Shown here: piece by piece, positions 11,546 to 22,389 of the stretch
Layout of the letters: every line of letters begins with the position of its first letter
How positions within the stretch are numbered: position 1 is the stretch's first letter
Assembly (NCBI RefSeq): GCF_035222275.1
Contig: NW_026946359.1
Span: 1,984,001-2,048,000, forward strand
DNA from: Podospora bellae-mahoneyi
Taxonomy: Eukaryota; Ascomycota; Sordariomycetes; Sordariales; Podosporaceae
Reading direction: 5' to 3'
DNA length: 64,000 bases
Translations under genes and position numbers: made by a program
The notes under the pieces: model-generated
The model's input: the letters and a program-made list of their open reading frames with translations, nothing else
The model's database searches: none
Told to the model about the DNA's origin: nothing

Positions 11546-12489
11546 TCAAATCCCCACCGTATGGCTCAACACCTTCGCGGCTAACTGACTAAGAAGCCTT
11601 GCCCGATCCGCCTGTGGCAGTTCCTGCACACAATCACAAACATTTCAGTAACTGTCACTTATGCTCGCTCTCCCTGGATGAAGTCAACCCCAGCAGCACT
11701 CACCTGAAAGACCGCATACACACTCTTCCCCTTGGCATCTCTCACCGCGCCGAGCCTGTTGCCAGCCACAGCACCAGCAACCATACCAGGTACATTGGCC
11801 ATAATAAACCCTAGCGCGCCACCACTGATACCGCCCAGCGTGCCCCAAAACTTGCCCGTCGGCCTGTTGTTGTGCGACGGGTCGGCCATGCCCTCCTCCC
11901 GGAGCATCTCTTCGAAGACATCGGCGAACTGCTCATTCTCAGCTTGCTGGCGGGATTCTTCCTGGTTGTGCTGGTTTTTGGCGCCCTGGCCTTGGTTGGT
12001 GAAGAAGTTCCAGGCCCAGGAGTAGAAGTTGGGCTGCTGTCCTTGCTGTTGCTGGTCGGAAGCGGACTCTTCGGCGTCGGCGAAGGGGTCGAAGCCGTCG
12101 GGCGTGGGGCGGGAGGAGCTGGGGCCGGAGAAGAGTTTGCGTTGGGCGTCGTATTCGCGGCGGCGGGTGGGATCGGAGAGGGTGTAGTATGCGTCGTTGA
12201 CGAGCTGGAATTTGCGGGTTCGTTCGGGACGGTCAGGGTGGTCGGCCGGGATGCGGTCGGGGTGGGTTTTTAAGGCAGCGCTGGGAGGGTTGTTAGTTGG
12301 GGAGATATGATGGTGGTGAGTAGGATAGATTACCGTTTATAGGCATCGCGGATCTGGGTGGTGGAGGCGGTTTCTGGGACCTCGAGGATGGCATCTATAG
12401 CGGTAGGTATGGTAAGTCAACAGTTATGAGTTCGTGGAATATAGGCTTGACTGACAGTAGTTGGGAGGCCGGCCGGCTTTTGCTGCCAT
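11546..12489 (-). CDS. J-domain protein with glycine-rich segment
   Basis: Predicted 249 residues, exons (minus) 12489-12456, 12394-12334, 12280-11704, 11623-11546. The N-terminus is a J-domain assembled across three exons: NYYAILEVPETAS, then QIRDAYKRAALKTHPDRIP with HPD intact, then FQLVNDAYYTLSDPTRRREYD. It has no signal peptide, so it is probably cytosolic or tail-inserted. The middle is Gln/Asn-rich with NFYSWAWNFFTNQG. Near residues 170-215 is a Gly/Ala-rich hydrophobic stretch (GTLGGISGGALGFIMANVP, then GMVAGAVAGNRLG), resembling glycine-zipper membrane-insertion segments. The last exon encodes LPQADRARLLSQLAAKVL. All junctions keep phase and have branch sites. I cannot name a yeast orthologue with certainty. 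Confidence 0.85.
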
Positions 12490-13861
12490 TTTGATAAGAT
12501 GCGGGGTGTCAGATGTCTAACGGTGCCGATGGGTACAAGAGAGCAAGCAGATGAACAAAGGCAATCTAGGTTTGGTTTTTTGTCTCGGAGACTCTTGTCT
12601 GGCCAGGCTTTCCCAAGAGTTGGTTGCTACATGCAAAATCACTAGGACAAGTCTATCTTCAGTCGCCCAGCGGAAGAGAGAGCGCGAAAGTGGGATGGTG
12701 GAACGAGAGTTGGATACGTCATCTGTGGCGTTGAAATGTGGCTTTTTTGAACCAACCCCTGTCCAGCCGTCCCCCGCATTCTCAGGGGACGCGAATCAGT
12801 GGGTCTCGGTCACAGGCAGTTCTAGCCCCTCGTGCCCCTCTATACGGAGCATCGCTATCTCCCATGATCAGCACATTGTTTTCTTGGGTGTATCGACAAG
12901 AAAAAATCGCCAGCCTCTTGCTCAAGGCTAATTCTCCTTTATTGGATACCCAGTGAGGTATAAATGGAGAGGCAGGAAGCAATAGGCAAGGAATGGCCGG
13001 CAGGGTCTGGAATCACCCCGCGTGTCACCAATTCATTGGACGGCCCGGCGGCGTGACTGGACGTGTAGCCGCTTTCCTCACCCGTTTCAGGTTCGGCTGG
13101 CCTCTGACGCATGACTGCTCTGGGGAAGGCGAGCTGTGTGACTGCCCAACCAGGCACTCGATTTTGAGCCCAGAGCTGCAATAGAACCTCAACGTGGAGG
13201 TGATGGACGCTGTTTTTGGTCTCTTGGAGCCTAACAAGCCGTCCTACTCGGCCAGGATCGGAAGTTTTTTTTTGGTTCACCTGCGTCACAGACGCTCAAC
13301 AGTTTGATGACAACCCCTCCACTGCTTCATCCGATCCTGAATGTCTGGAAAGCCCCACCGGTGATTTTCTCTATATATCGGACCACCTGCGGAGACATTT
13401 CCTCAGGGCCTCTTGCTCTGTGTCCTCGATTAGCAGCTCCGAGTTACCTGAAGTCTCCAAGAGCTTATTTTAAACGTGTGCCCTTCCACGCGTCATCGTT
13501 GTACAAGCACACGCTGCCTCGAAGCACGTCCCCCACCACCACCTTACCCGCAGGCGTGCTATCATACCTGCAAATCCAGCAAAGTGTCGATTATCAAGAC
13601 AGTTAGCTTAGACAATAAAGAGACGAGTTGCAACAATCCAGAGTTCTTTTCTATCCGCAGACTTTCTGACTCTAATCCACACCATCTCTGTGGCATCCCT
13701 GACTGTTGAGTACGCAACAGTCAAGATACCATACACACCACACGGCCAGGATTAATCTTGTGTTACATCTGCCACTCAAGTAAACGACAGCAAAAAGCCT
13801 CTCTTAGTTGTTATCCTGCTAACATTTCGTACAGACTTCAAAACAGTCATCATCTCCAACA
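12490..13861. other. divergent intergenic region
   Basis: Space between the minus-strand J-protein and the plus-strand Gln-rich gene, long enough for two promoters. The ~120 bp before 13862 look like a leader (many A/C, ending CCAACAATGG). A 126-codon plus frame at 12551 has no recognisable features. Confidence 0.45.
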
Positions 13862-14909
13862 ATGGCGGCAGTATACCAAGACATCTACTCTGAAGACGAG
13901 CTCTCCATGCTTCTAGCTCGTCAGCTGAACTTCAACAATCCGTTACCAGCACAACCGGAGCAAGTCCCAGAACCCGTGGCCGTCGCAGCGCCACAACCAG
14001 TCCAGGCTCCCAAGATAGTCTACATCTCCCAGCACTACAACCACTCGGCAGCCCACCTGGCCAAACAAAAGGAGCAACAGCAACAACAACAAGAAACCCC
14101 AGCCCGACCCTCCTCGGAGCCCCCCCAAAGCGAACACGCGGCCATCGAGCGTGTCCTCCGCGAATACTCGGTCGATTCAACCAACCTCTCCCCCGCCCAG
14201 TTCCACCTCTTCAAAACCGTCGACGACCCCCAACGCATGCACTTGATCGAACTCTGGCGCGCCTGCCCCCCCACCCCCCCAACACCCCTCAGATGTAGAC
14301 TACAACTCCACCACCTCCCTAGACCAGGAAGAAGCACTCGCTCGAATGCGCTGGGAGCAGGCCCAGCAAGACGAAATGGAAGCCGAACTCCAGGCTCAGC
14401 TCGAGCACGAGTACCAGATCCAAATGGAGGAGCAGCAACGACAGCAACAACAAGGGCAGCGACAGCAGGAAATGATCATCTCGTTGGATGGGACCCCCTT
14501 GACGCCAGTTCAGGTGGGAGATGGTAGGTGGATCCAGACGACGGCAGAGTATGGGGATATGGAACCTTACATGGCGACTGGGTATCAGGAGGAGCTGGCG
14601 AGACGTGAGTATGAAGAATCTGCTAGGCGGGCGCTACTTTTGGCTGAGCCATATAAAAAGGACATGATGAGCGGGCCTTACAGCCAGTTTGGGCCTGCGC
14701 TCGTCCAACCAGGGGGTGTCATCGGTACTGGGACGGGTGGTAGTAGCGAGGCTAAGAGGGCGACGGACCCGGTGTACAAGTCCGTCGGGGTGGACTGGGC
14801 GTCAATTCGGAGGAGGGAGGAGGAGTACCAGATGAGCATGTCGGAGCAGTATGGGAGGTTGATGCTGGCTAGGGGGGTGGAGGATGAGGAGGATGAGGAG
14901 ATGTTGTGA
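13862..14909 (+). CDS. Gln/Glu-rich protein of unknown function, apparent frameshift
   Basis: Two overlapping frames form one plausible protein. The first starts at 13862 (MAAVYQDIYSEDELSMLLAR), is open through EYSVDSTNLSPAQFHLFKTV and LIELWRACPP. The second resumes as SDVDYNSTTSLDQEEALARM and runs to 14909 (QAQLEHEYQIQMEEQQ, IISLDGTPLTPVQVGDGRW, DWASIRRREEEYQ, acidic end). The switch falls in the run of C bases at 14264-14283, where one base is in excess, so either a homopolymer sequencing error or a true frameshift is likely. The 1048-bp span is one base over a multiple of three. Total would be about 348 residues, with coiled-coil potential around the Gln-rich centre. I do not recognise the family. 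Confidence 0.6.
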
Positions 14910-15537
14910 GTTTTGATTACGTTGAGATATTGGTATGTGGCTCGGATTCCGGGTCGGGAAAGAGTTCGGTCGGTCATCGGATCTCGGAGGAGAGACTGTG
15001 ATGGATCTTGCATAAGCATTGTTTGTGGCGATTGGTGTTGATTTATTAGAATGCAGAAGATGGCGAGCTGAATCTGATCATTTGATATCGAAGAGTATGT
15101 GAGGGTTGCTGGCTGGGTCAGTGGCTTGTTTGTGATACTTGATCGTTGCAAATGGATTGGTTTGGTTGAGCGAGCTGTGCCTTTCGACGGACCGGGACCA
15201 GGAACCCAGAGCTGAAGTCGAAGCCTGTCAGGAGGGTAAACTGGAGTACTCCGCTCGGTCAACGACACAGAGGTTCTTGTCTCATAGGAACTTTGGCCTT
15301 GGTCTTGGCTGATGGTGGCTTGACTTGAAGACGAAGCTACCTTGCCTTCTTGATTCGGATGTTCAGTTTGAGGCAAAAAATTGTTCATGTCTGAGAGCAA
15401 TCGAAGGCGAGATGTCGAGACATAAAGGCACAAGATTTGAAGGCTTCGCACATTTTGAATAACCAAACGAGTTACCTCTCTGCTATTGTTTTGTGTACTT
15501 TTCAGACAGCGTCGCCAACACTGTACACCTGCAACAA
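14910..15537. other. intergenic region
   Basis: 3' region of the Gln-rich gene plus the promoter of the first secreted tandem-family gene. A 262-codon minus-strand frame (14678-15466) overlaps it but is half antisense to the Gln-rich gene and has no domain; treated as a shadow. Confidence 0.5.
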
Positions 15538-16241
15538 ATGGTTCGCCTTCTAGCTATTTTCTTTTCCGCTCTTACATTCATGGGCGTATCTGCGCAAACA
15601 CCAGGAACAACCGGCCAATATGTTCTCGACACCATCGCCGCACTGCAAGCCAACGCTACCAAACTTCAGATCGAGGCACAGAAGCTCAATTCTCTTAGCT
15701 GTGCCCAGTATCTCACTCGCACTGGTCCCTTCACAGCAATTCTTCCAATCTTGGAGGACATCAAGGCCGGTTTGCTTGTCGCTAATCCAGTGATGCGCTC
15801 ACTCACCCCCCTGAACGATTCAGTCTGCACTTCAGCCGACTTTGCAGTCTCTACAAGCATTACAGCCAAGCTTGGAGGGGTGACGTCGTCTTTCGTACGC
15901 AGTCTTACCAGGCTGAGCGGCAAGGGACAGCTCAATGCCTGCTCCCTAGTCCCGTCTGCTGGACAGGCTATTCGCACGCCTCTGGAGCAGTTGAGCGTTG
16001 TTGTTCTGGTGAGTTGATTCTCAATACACCTTTTCTTGTCCGGTTTCAACGATCACTAGTACATACGCATCACTTATTGGAAGCAGCGCTAACCTTGTTA
16101 CAATCACAGGAGTTTTACCTCAGTATATTTCCACTCACACCCTTCCAAGGAGACCCGCAGGCAGTGCAATACAACACGGTTCAGGAGTTGCTTGCTCTTG
16201 CTATTGCGGCGTATTCTCCGGTTGTTGGAATTCTTCCGTAA
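15538..16241 (+). CDS. small secreted protein, tandem family member 1
   Basis: Predicted 200 residues, exons 15538-16008 and 16110-16241. Signal peptide MVRLLAIFFSALTFMGVSAQ, then a mostly helical chain with two conserved Cys: LNSLSCAQYLTRTGPFTAIL and GQLNACSLVP. The 101-bp phase-0 intron (donor GTGAGT, acceptor CACAG) leads to EFYLSIFPL. Members 3, 4, 5 and 6 have the same plan: signal peptide, LSC block, GP...P.L, PLN, second Cys, phase-0 intron, F/Y-Y start of exon 2. In size and fold it recalls the hydrophobic-surface-binding (HsbA-like) secreted proteins, but I see no decisive motif, so the family is left open. Start chosen at 15538, not the upstream in-frame ATG at 15493, because it begins the signal peptide. 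Confidence 0.8.
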
Positions 16242-16727
16242 ATCAAAACATCGGCATATGGCGAGGGAAGGATATTGATTGTAACTACACGCTTCCATGG
16301 CCTTCTAGCCACATAGGGGGTACATTGAGTACCCAGTTAACATTGTGAAAGCGAAATATTATTTGCCATCTTTATTATCACGATGCTTTGTCTTAACCGT
16401 GGAATTGGCCAATCTTTGCAAGGCGCTGCCCTCCTACCTACCTGCCTACCTGGGTAGTTTGTCCGCTCTCCCATGTGGGATGACGCTCGCGACGGCCAAC
16501 CAACAACACTTCCACAGCATGTTGGGGATTGACCTCTTATTTCCACGCCAAAACATTATCCGACACCATTTTGCGCCTTTTGTTCAAGGTACACAAGAGA
16601 CGGGAGTCAGTAGCGTTATTCATGCGGTCGATGATGGGAAATCTGCAAAGATCGGTCCCGGATGTCTGCAATCGCCCTCCAGCGTCTTGGTGGCTTCGGA
16701 AAGGAAAGTTCCAGACCCGAATCAATC
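16242..16727. other. intergenic region in the tandem array
   Basis: Contains repeats of the CCTACCTACCTG type near 16433-16457. No gene seen. Confidence 0.5.
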
Positions 16728-17080
16728 ATGATCGTGTGCATATCTACTTTCTCGCCTTCGGCTGTTTCATCACAAGTGTCCTATCGAAAGCCTCACCAGA
16801 TGCCCAACACCTATGTTCTCGACAGCATCGCGGCTTTACAAGGCGACACCACCAGACTTGAAGCTCCCAACACTTTCAGCTGCCCTCTTTACCTGCCTAG
16901 GTATGTTATCAGCCAAGGGCCCTTTACCAAAGTTATCCCTGTCGTGAAAGACTTGGAACACTGCTCGTTTCCGGCCCAACAATCAACACTTTCAGGCCCT
17001 TGAACGAAACGATCCCGGCCGATCTGGCGAGATCCCAAGAAATCTTAAGGGGCATACGGCCTGCACCACCTACCTTTCCA
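16728..17080 (+). pseudogene. decayed tandem family member 2
   Basis: Relic of the same secreted family. It keeps a degraded signal region from ATG 16728, then TYVLDSIAALQGDTTRLEA (compare QYVLDTIAALQANATKL in member 1), SCPLYL, GPFTKVIPVVKDLE, and after a frame change PLNETIPADLA. The second-Cys half and the last exon are missing or unrecognisable. At least one frameshift breaks it. Confidence 0.7.
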
Positions 17081-17622
17081 GGAACTTCGAGTCAAAGGTA
17101 CCTAGGAAAGCATCAAATATTCGCAGGTTGGGTAGGCTTCTGTCCCACACACACTCAAAGCCCACCAATTCGAGGTTTTCGTCTATGGTGGTCACGGGTG
17201 CATCCTTTGAGATGCCCACAGATCTACCAACCGGCTCGGTGGCTTTCGTGAGACTTCAGCCCGGCCAGTAGAGTCTTTTGCTTGGCGAATTGTGCCTTCC
17301 CCCCCACCCCCCCCAGCGAGTATGAGGGGATACAGACTGATAGAGGGCCCTTTCTCCAGTCTCCAGTGGCGAGGTTGGTAAGGTATGTCGGGAAACCTGA
17401 TTTCATGTCTCAAGAATTTCGGAAGAGGTAAACATCGAATACTGGGCAGATCGACTATTGATTCGAGAGTCTGTGATGCGTCTATAAGAAGCCCTAGACC
17501 TCTTAATACAATCGACTGCTTCACTTCTGTGGATCACAACGAATTGAAACATCATCCTATCGACAATTTCACGGGACCGACTTATTCTGCTTTCGCCTTC
17601 CGCAGTAACCCCCCAAGCAAAG
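17081..17622. other. intergenic region in the tandem array
   Basis: Holds AGGTACCTAGG at 17096-17106 and a TATAAG at about 17483, 140 bp upstream of the next start, a likely promoter element for member 3. No coding frame of note. Confidence 0.45.
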
Positions 17623-18302
17623 ATGACCCGTCTTTTGACTGTTTTCTTGTCTGCCCTTGCCGCCGTGGGCTGTGTCTCAGCACAGGCGTCCCCAAACGCG
17701 CAAACTGCGGTCGACAAGACTCGCGAATACTTCAACGAAGCTCTTGTTCTCCGAGCTCAGACTGATGAAATCGGTACTCTCAGCTGTGTTGAGTATGCCT
17801 TGAACATGGGGCCCTACACCAAGATTGTGCCCACTTTGGAAAGGATCAAGGGAATCCTCGATGCCTACAAGCAAATTGTCAACTTTCAGCCTCCGCTGAA
17901 CCTCAATATTCCGGAAGAGGCCGCCGCAGGCAACAATATTGTATACTTCCTGGCTGCGGCAACCATCGAAATTGGTGAAGCCTTCGACAGAATGACCAAG
18001 ACGGGGACAGCTAATCTCTGCACTGTCCCGGTGCTGGGAACTAAGATCAAGAAGGCTTTGCAGGATGTGAAGGCGGTTTCCAGGGTAAGCTGTTTTACCC
18101 TCGTCCCATTATTTTCTTCGGTGTTTTTGGGAAGTGTGGACAATGTGCTGACAGGTGTTTCTCAACTTTTTTGTAGCCGTTTTACTTGTCCCTTGCGTCT
18201 TTTCATCCTACTGAAGCACAGAGTATTGGAGGATTATTGCTGTCTTTCGAGAGCAATATTGAGGCAGCCATCCAGGCTTATTCAAGCCCTATTCCAGTTT
18301 GA
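17623..18302 (+). CDS. small secreted protein, tandem family member 3
   Basis: Predicted 195 residues, exons 17623-18084 (154 codons) and 18177-18302 (42 codons including stop), the same sizes as member 6. Signal peptide MTRLLTVFLSALAAVGCVSA. Family landmarks: LSCVEYALNMGPYTKIVPTL, then PLNLNIPEEAAAGN, a helix IEIGEAFDRMTKTGTANLC with the second Cys, and exon 2 starting PFYLSLASF. Phase-0 intron of 92 bp with donor GTAAGC and acceptor TTGTAG. No membrane anchor; expected to be released or wall-associated. A TATAAG lies 140 bp upstream. Function unknown. Confidence 0.85.
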
Positions 18303-18822
18303 TCGATAATTGTATGGGCGCGGAAAAACATATAGGGTGGTGGGGGGTGACAGGCGGGACACGAGACTTTAGGCAGTTGGACCTTTCGTTGCAGTTTTCG
18401 TTTCATACAAATTGCCTTCAAGGGGCCATTACCTGATAATATCTTGACAAATTGCCGAATCACGTTGTAGGTCTCTTTTTGCTTGCGGATTAAGACAATC
18501 ACCAAAGTTAAGGTACCTATCCGACACAGCAGGTTGATGTCCGTGTCATTCCAACACATTAGATCGAATTCAGGGCCGAATCAGACCTCTTAGCACGCAA
18601 ATAGACTTGTGATGGTGACGATGGCAAAATCAGTGGTGTTGGTCTCTGTACCAGGAATCATGGCTGGGGACTGGCCTTGCTCTAGGGTAGTCATTGAAGG
18701 GATTTCAAATGGGCTTCATTCTGTGTTACCCCAGGCGGGACTTTTCGCTCCGAAGTGTCTTTCATGGTGCAATAACTGCCAGGTACCTAGAATTCGGGCC
18801 GAAAATCGAAGGGCGTCAGCCA
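18303..18822. other. intergenic region in the tandem array
   Basis: Contains two AGGTACCTA-type motifs (18511-18520 and 18781-18790). No gene recognised. Confidence 0.45.
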
Positions 18823-19058
18823 CTCAATAAGACTGACCTGGCGGCTATGACCGCTGAGCTATCTTGACTTATATTGGCAGAGCAACTCTCCACGTGAACG
18901 ACGCTTTGGATGCCATAATTGAGCTAGGAGGCTTGATTAGTCTCTGTTTTGTTGCCCCAAACCTTGGAAAGGGGATGAGTGATGTCTTGAGGGAAGTTCA
19001 GATCTACGTTTTGATGAGTCTTCACAGATACTTTCGTGCACCATTGAGAAATCCATAG
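18823..19058 (+). pseudogene. decayed tandem family member 4
   Basis: Short relic. LNKTDLAAMTAE at 18823 matches the PLN...A block of the intact members. After a stop and a frame change it continues ATLHVNDALDAIIELGGLI, SLCFVAPNLGKGMSDVL, equivalent to the second-Cys half (compare NLCEVAPPIGKDISTAL in member 5). The N-terminal half is gone or unrecognisable. Confidence 0.6.
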
Positions 19059-19882
19059 AGAACCCCAGCTGGACATGGAAAGGTTCCTGCGGTCTTGCAG
19101 CCAACATCATCGAGAATGTTGATATATTCTTGTTGTATAGGGCCTCATAATGGTACAATAAACCAGTGGTTGACCTCCCGACGGCAAAGGGGGGTGATAA
19201 AGACGCATGGATACTGACTGGTTTTAGAACACAAAACTGTCCTGACTTCCATGTTATTTCGCTAGTAATGTCTAAACCGGTAATGCTGTACAAACCTCTT
19301 CTGTCAATGACATCTACATACCTACTTTCGTGCCGAAACAACTCACAGCCGGCTTTTTCTCGCTTAAGTGAGTCGGTGGCGGCTTTTGTGATACTTGATT
19401 ACGATTGATCTATTAGTCTGTGGAACAATCGCCTCTTCGCGAGAAGAAGTAGAGTTCGGTTTATGGAAGTTGAGACCAGAATTGAAAAGCGGAAAGAAGG
19501 ATCATTGTGCGTGGGAGAAGTGTCACGGCTGCTGAATGCTTGGGATTCCACCACATTGCACCTTCCACTTGGGATAAGCAGCCACTTGATCATAGAGATC
19601 AAGACTGCACAGATGATTGGCATTGATTATGACTTGTGTGGCTTACTTGGTGTTGCACTATTGATTTGGAGTGATGATATCGGAAGTGGGAAGTTTTCGG
19701 ATGAGGGCAGGAGCTTCAACTACCTTTGTGCAGAACGGATATCTTGTTGCCGACACCGAAAGAAACTTCTATGAAGAGCCGTCATCATTCAACATAAGCA
19801 GGTAGCTTAGTACAGTCAACTTATCAGGTTTCCTGCGAAACATCAGTCGTCAAATCTTTCAAATTGCTGTAAACAAACAAAA
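19059..19882. other. intergenic region in the tandem array
   Basis: Nothing I can name. Frames of 103-134 codons on both strands show no family or signal peptide. The last 20 bp (AAACAAACAAAAATGG) form a leader-like start context. Confidence 0.45.
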
Positions 19883-20572
19883 ATGGCCCGCCTCATGTTG
19901 CTACTGCTTTCAGCTATTGCCGCTGTGGGAATCTCCGCACAGTCAATGGCCGATGCAGAGTACGTTCTGGACAGCACTGATTCATACACAGGGTTGCTTC
20001 TGTTCGCCTCAGGGACGAAGCCTAGAGCATCTACAGTTTGAGCTGTGTTCTATCTATATCGTCTCAACATGGGCGCCTACGCTAAGATCGTCCCTATCTT
20101 GAACGATCTTGCCGATGATTTCGCCGAAGAAGGTATCGAGATCAGCAAATTCAAGCCGGGGCTCGATCCAGAGGACCCAACCAACGTGACAACGGGCAAC
20201 GATATTGAGAACAACGTCGACAGAGCAACCAACGCATTGCGTGATGCATTTCAAGCGATTGCTAATGGTGGTGGGGCCATCAACCTGTGCGAGGTAGCCC
20301 CTCCTATTGGTAAAGACATTAGCACAGCATTGAAGGAGTTGAAGCAGGCTGCGGCTGTGAGTTTTAAATTTCACGCTGTCTTTGGTGTCTACAAGAAGTA
20401 CCTTACCATGGAGATTACTGACTCTTGCTTTAAACCTTCATCTTAGACATATTACTTTGCCATCATTAACTCCATCCCCATTAGACAACCTTGTCTACAA
20501 CGGGCATACCTTTCATTCAATTTCTGCATTGATGCTGCAATCGAGGCATCCAACGGTCTTATAGAATTCTAG
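19883..20572 (+). pseudogene. tandem family member 5, frameshifted
   Basis: Nearly full-length copy. A good signal peptide (MARLMLLLLSAIAAVGISAQ) is followed by EYVLDST, then the frame is lost around 19990-20065, exactly where the LSC block should be; pieces of it (YSLSCVLS) lie in a neighbouring frame. The frame recovers at NMGAYAKIVPILNDLADD and continues through INLCEVAPPIGKDISTAL. The phase-0 intron 20357-20446 and a 42-codon last exon (TYYFAIINSIP...) are intact. Two small indels seem to break it. An alternative short start at 20045 would lack the signal peptide. Confidence 0.7.
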
Positions 20573-21714
20573 CAGGAAGGGAGCCAGGTAATGCCGATAC
20601 TGACCTGTGGGGAGGAGGTGGTCAGTCGGTGCATGTAAACAGTGAGAGGTCGTATCGTCCTGGTTCCCACAGTGCCTAGTGCTTGCTGGTTACGATACAT
20701 ACAGACAATCTTCCAACTTTATCTTTTAAAAAACCAATTTGCAAGCTCTTATTTGAGAGGCCCTATTGAAACCTAATCTTACGCGGTGGGTTAGCTTGTT
20801 TTATTCTTGATACGTCATGACAATACACCGAAACCTCTCGTGATGTAAATGGTTCCAGTCACCGTACCTAGGTATCTTGCATATTGACGTATGTAGAATA
20901 GCGCTAGTCTATCCATAATTCTCCTGGGCGTCGTTTTTTCTTTTTGGATGAGGGCAAGAAAGATAGCCAGGCGAATATGAAGTACCTATGAGAACAGTAT
21001 CATAGGCGATTGTTGAAAAAACGCAACACATAACAACCCTCACTTAGCTAATGCCAGGTGATGCAATCAGAGTCAGAGCTCTCCCTGGATGTAAGCACCT
21101 AAACAAGTCGGGCGAAGTATGAGACTAGGCTTGGTTTGGGCTGAATTTGTCTAACGCACCTGCAAATCCTTGACCTTACCATTGTCCTGGGAATCTTGAT
21201 TCTCCACAGGGTAAGATGGCCTTGGGTCCTGAAGTTCCAAGTCCCATCCTTGATTTCGGGTAAGGGACGTCCAAATGGTGTTACATGTAACTAAGGAAAT
21301 CTAGATGCACAAAAATTATACTGCTTCCTACAATCAAGTTCAACAACCGGGTGTGGTGAGTCCCATTTGGATGTACGTCGAGATGTCTTGCCGAGAAAAA
21401 TGGCGAACATGACCAAGGCTTCTCACACCCCTCCACCCCCTCTCGAAAACTGATTTGCAGCTTCAATTTCGATCGTAAAGATCTGGGGCGTCTTCGGTCC
21501 CCCAGAGGCGTCGGAAACGAGAAGTCTCGGATGATGCCTCTTGTATCACCTTACCTGACTGATGGATAACCAGACGCCCGATGGATCTCGGAGATGGCCA
21601 ACAATAAATACCTGGACTCACCTGTTTCTATGCCTTCTTCTTCTGTCAGTAGGGTATTCTTAAGCCAGCACGCCGTGCGTTTTTCTTTTTCCTTTCACAT
21701 CAAAAAACCTCAAG
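20573..21714. other. intergenic region in the tandem array
   Basis: No gene seen. Holds GTACCTAGGTA at 20864-20874 and AGTACCTATG near 20990. Pyrimidine-rich just before the next start. Confidence 0.5.
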
Positions 21715-22389
21715 ATGGTTCAATTTTCAACCCTTTTGATCTCCGCCATCACCGCTGTAAGCGTCTCAGCACAGGCACCACCCCAACCCCAAGACACCAT
21801 CACAAGGGTCTACAATTACTGGAATGATGCACTAGAGCTCCGAAGAGAAGTGGGGCAGGTCAATGACCTCAGTTGTCTCCTGTACACTCTCTTCGGGACG
21901 GGACCATTAGCAAAAGTCATTCCTATTCTGGATCGAGTTACGGCAAACTTTCTGGAGACTTCGCGGGTCGTCGTCACCCTTGAACCACTCAATGCCGCCA
22001 TTCCGGCCGAGGAAGAGGCTGGAAAGGAGATTGATAGCTACGTGGCCAAAGGGACCATCGAGATCACCGGGGCGTTCAGCAGGTTATCTACAGCGAGTAC
22101 CGTCAACCCGTGCACTATCCCGGGCCTTGGGTCTGCAACCCTCACGGCTTTGAAGAATCTGAAAGTGGAGTCTCAGGTATTTTTCCACTCTCACTTCCTG
22201 TCCCTCCTCTCTTCCTGATTTTGGTAGCTGTCTGTTTCATGCTGACTCTCGAAATTCGTTTAGCCATTCTACTACGAAGTTCGAAATTATGTCCCTGCCC
22301 GGGCAGTCGAGATCGAACATAATCTGGTCCTCTTCATGAATTCTATTGATGCCGTCATCGCAGAATTCGAAGGTGTCATTGACACCTGA
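21715..22389 (+). CDS. small secreted protein, tandem family member 6
   Basis: Predicted 195 residues, exons 21715-22176 (154 codons) and 22264-22389 (42 codons with stop). Signal peptide MVQFSTLLISAITAVSVSAQ. Landmarks: LSCLLYTLFGTGPLAKVIPI, EPLNAAIPAEEEAGKEI, STVNPCTIPGLGSATLTAL, and exon 2 starting PFYYEVRNYVP. Intron phase 0, donor GTATTT, acceptor GTTTAG. Exon lengths are identical to member 3. Function unknown. Confidence 0.85.

Noticed and set aside
14678-15466. 262-codon minus-strand frame
   Set aside because: Half antisense to the Gln-rich gene; no domain, signal peptide or splice support.
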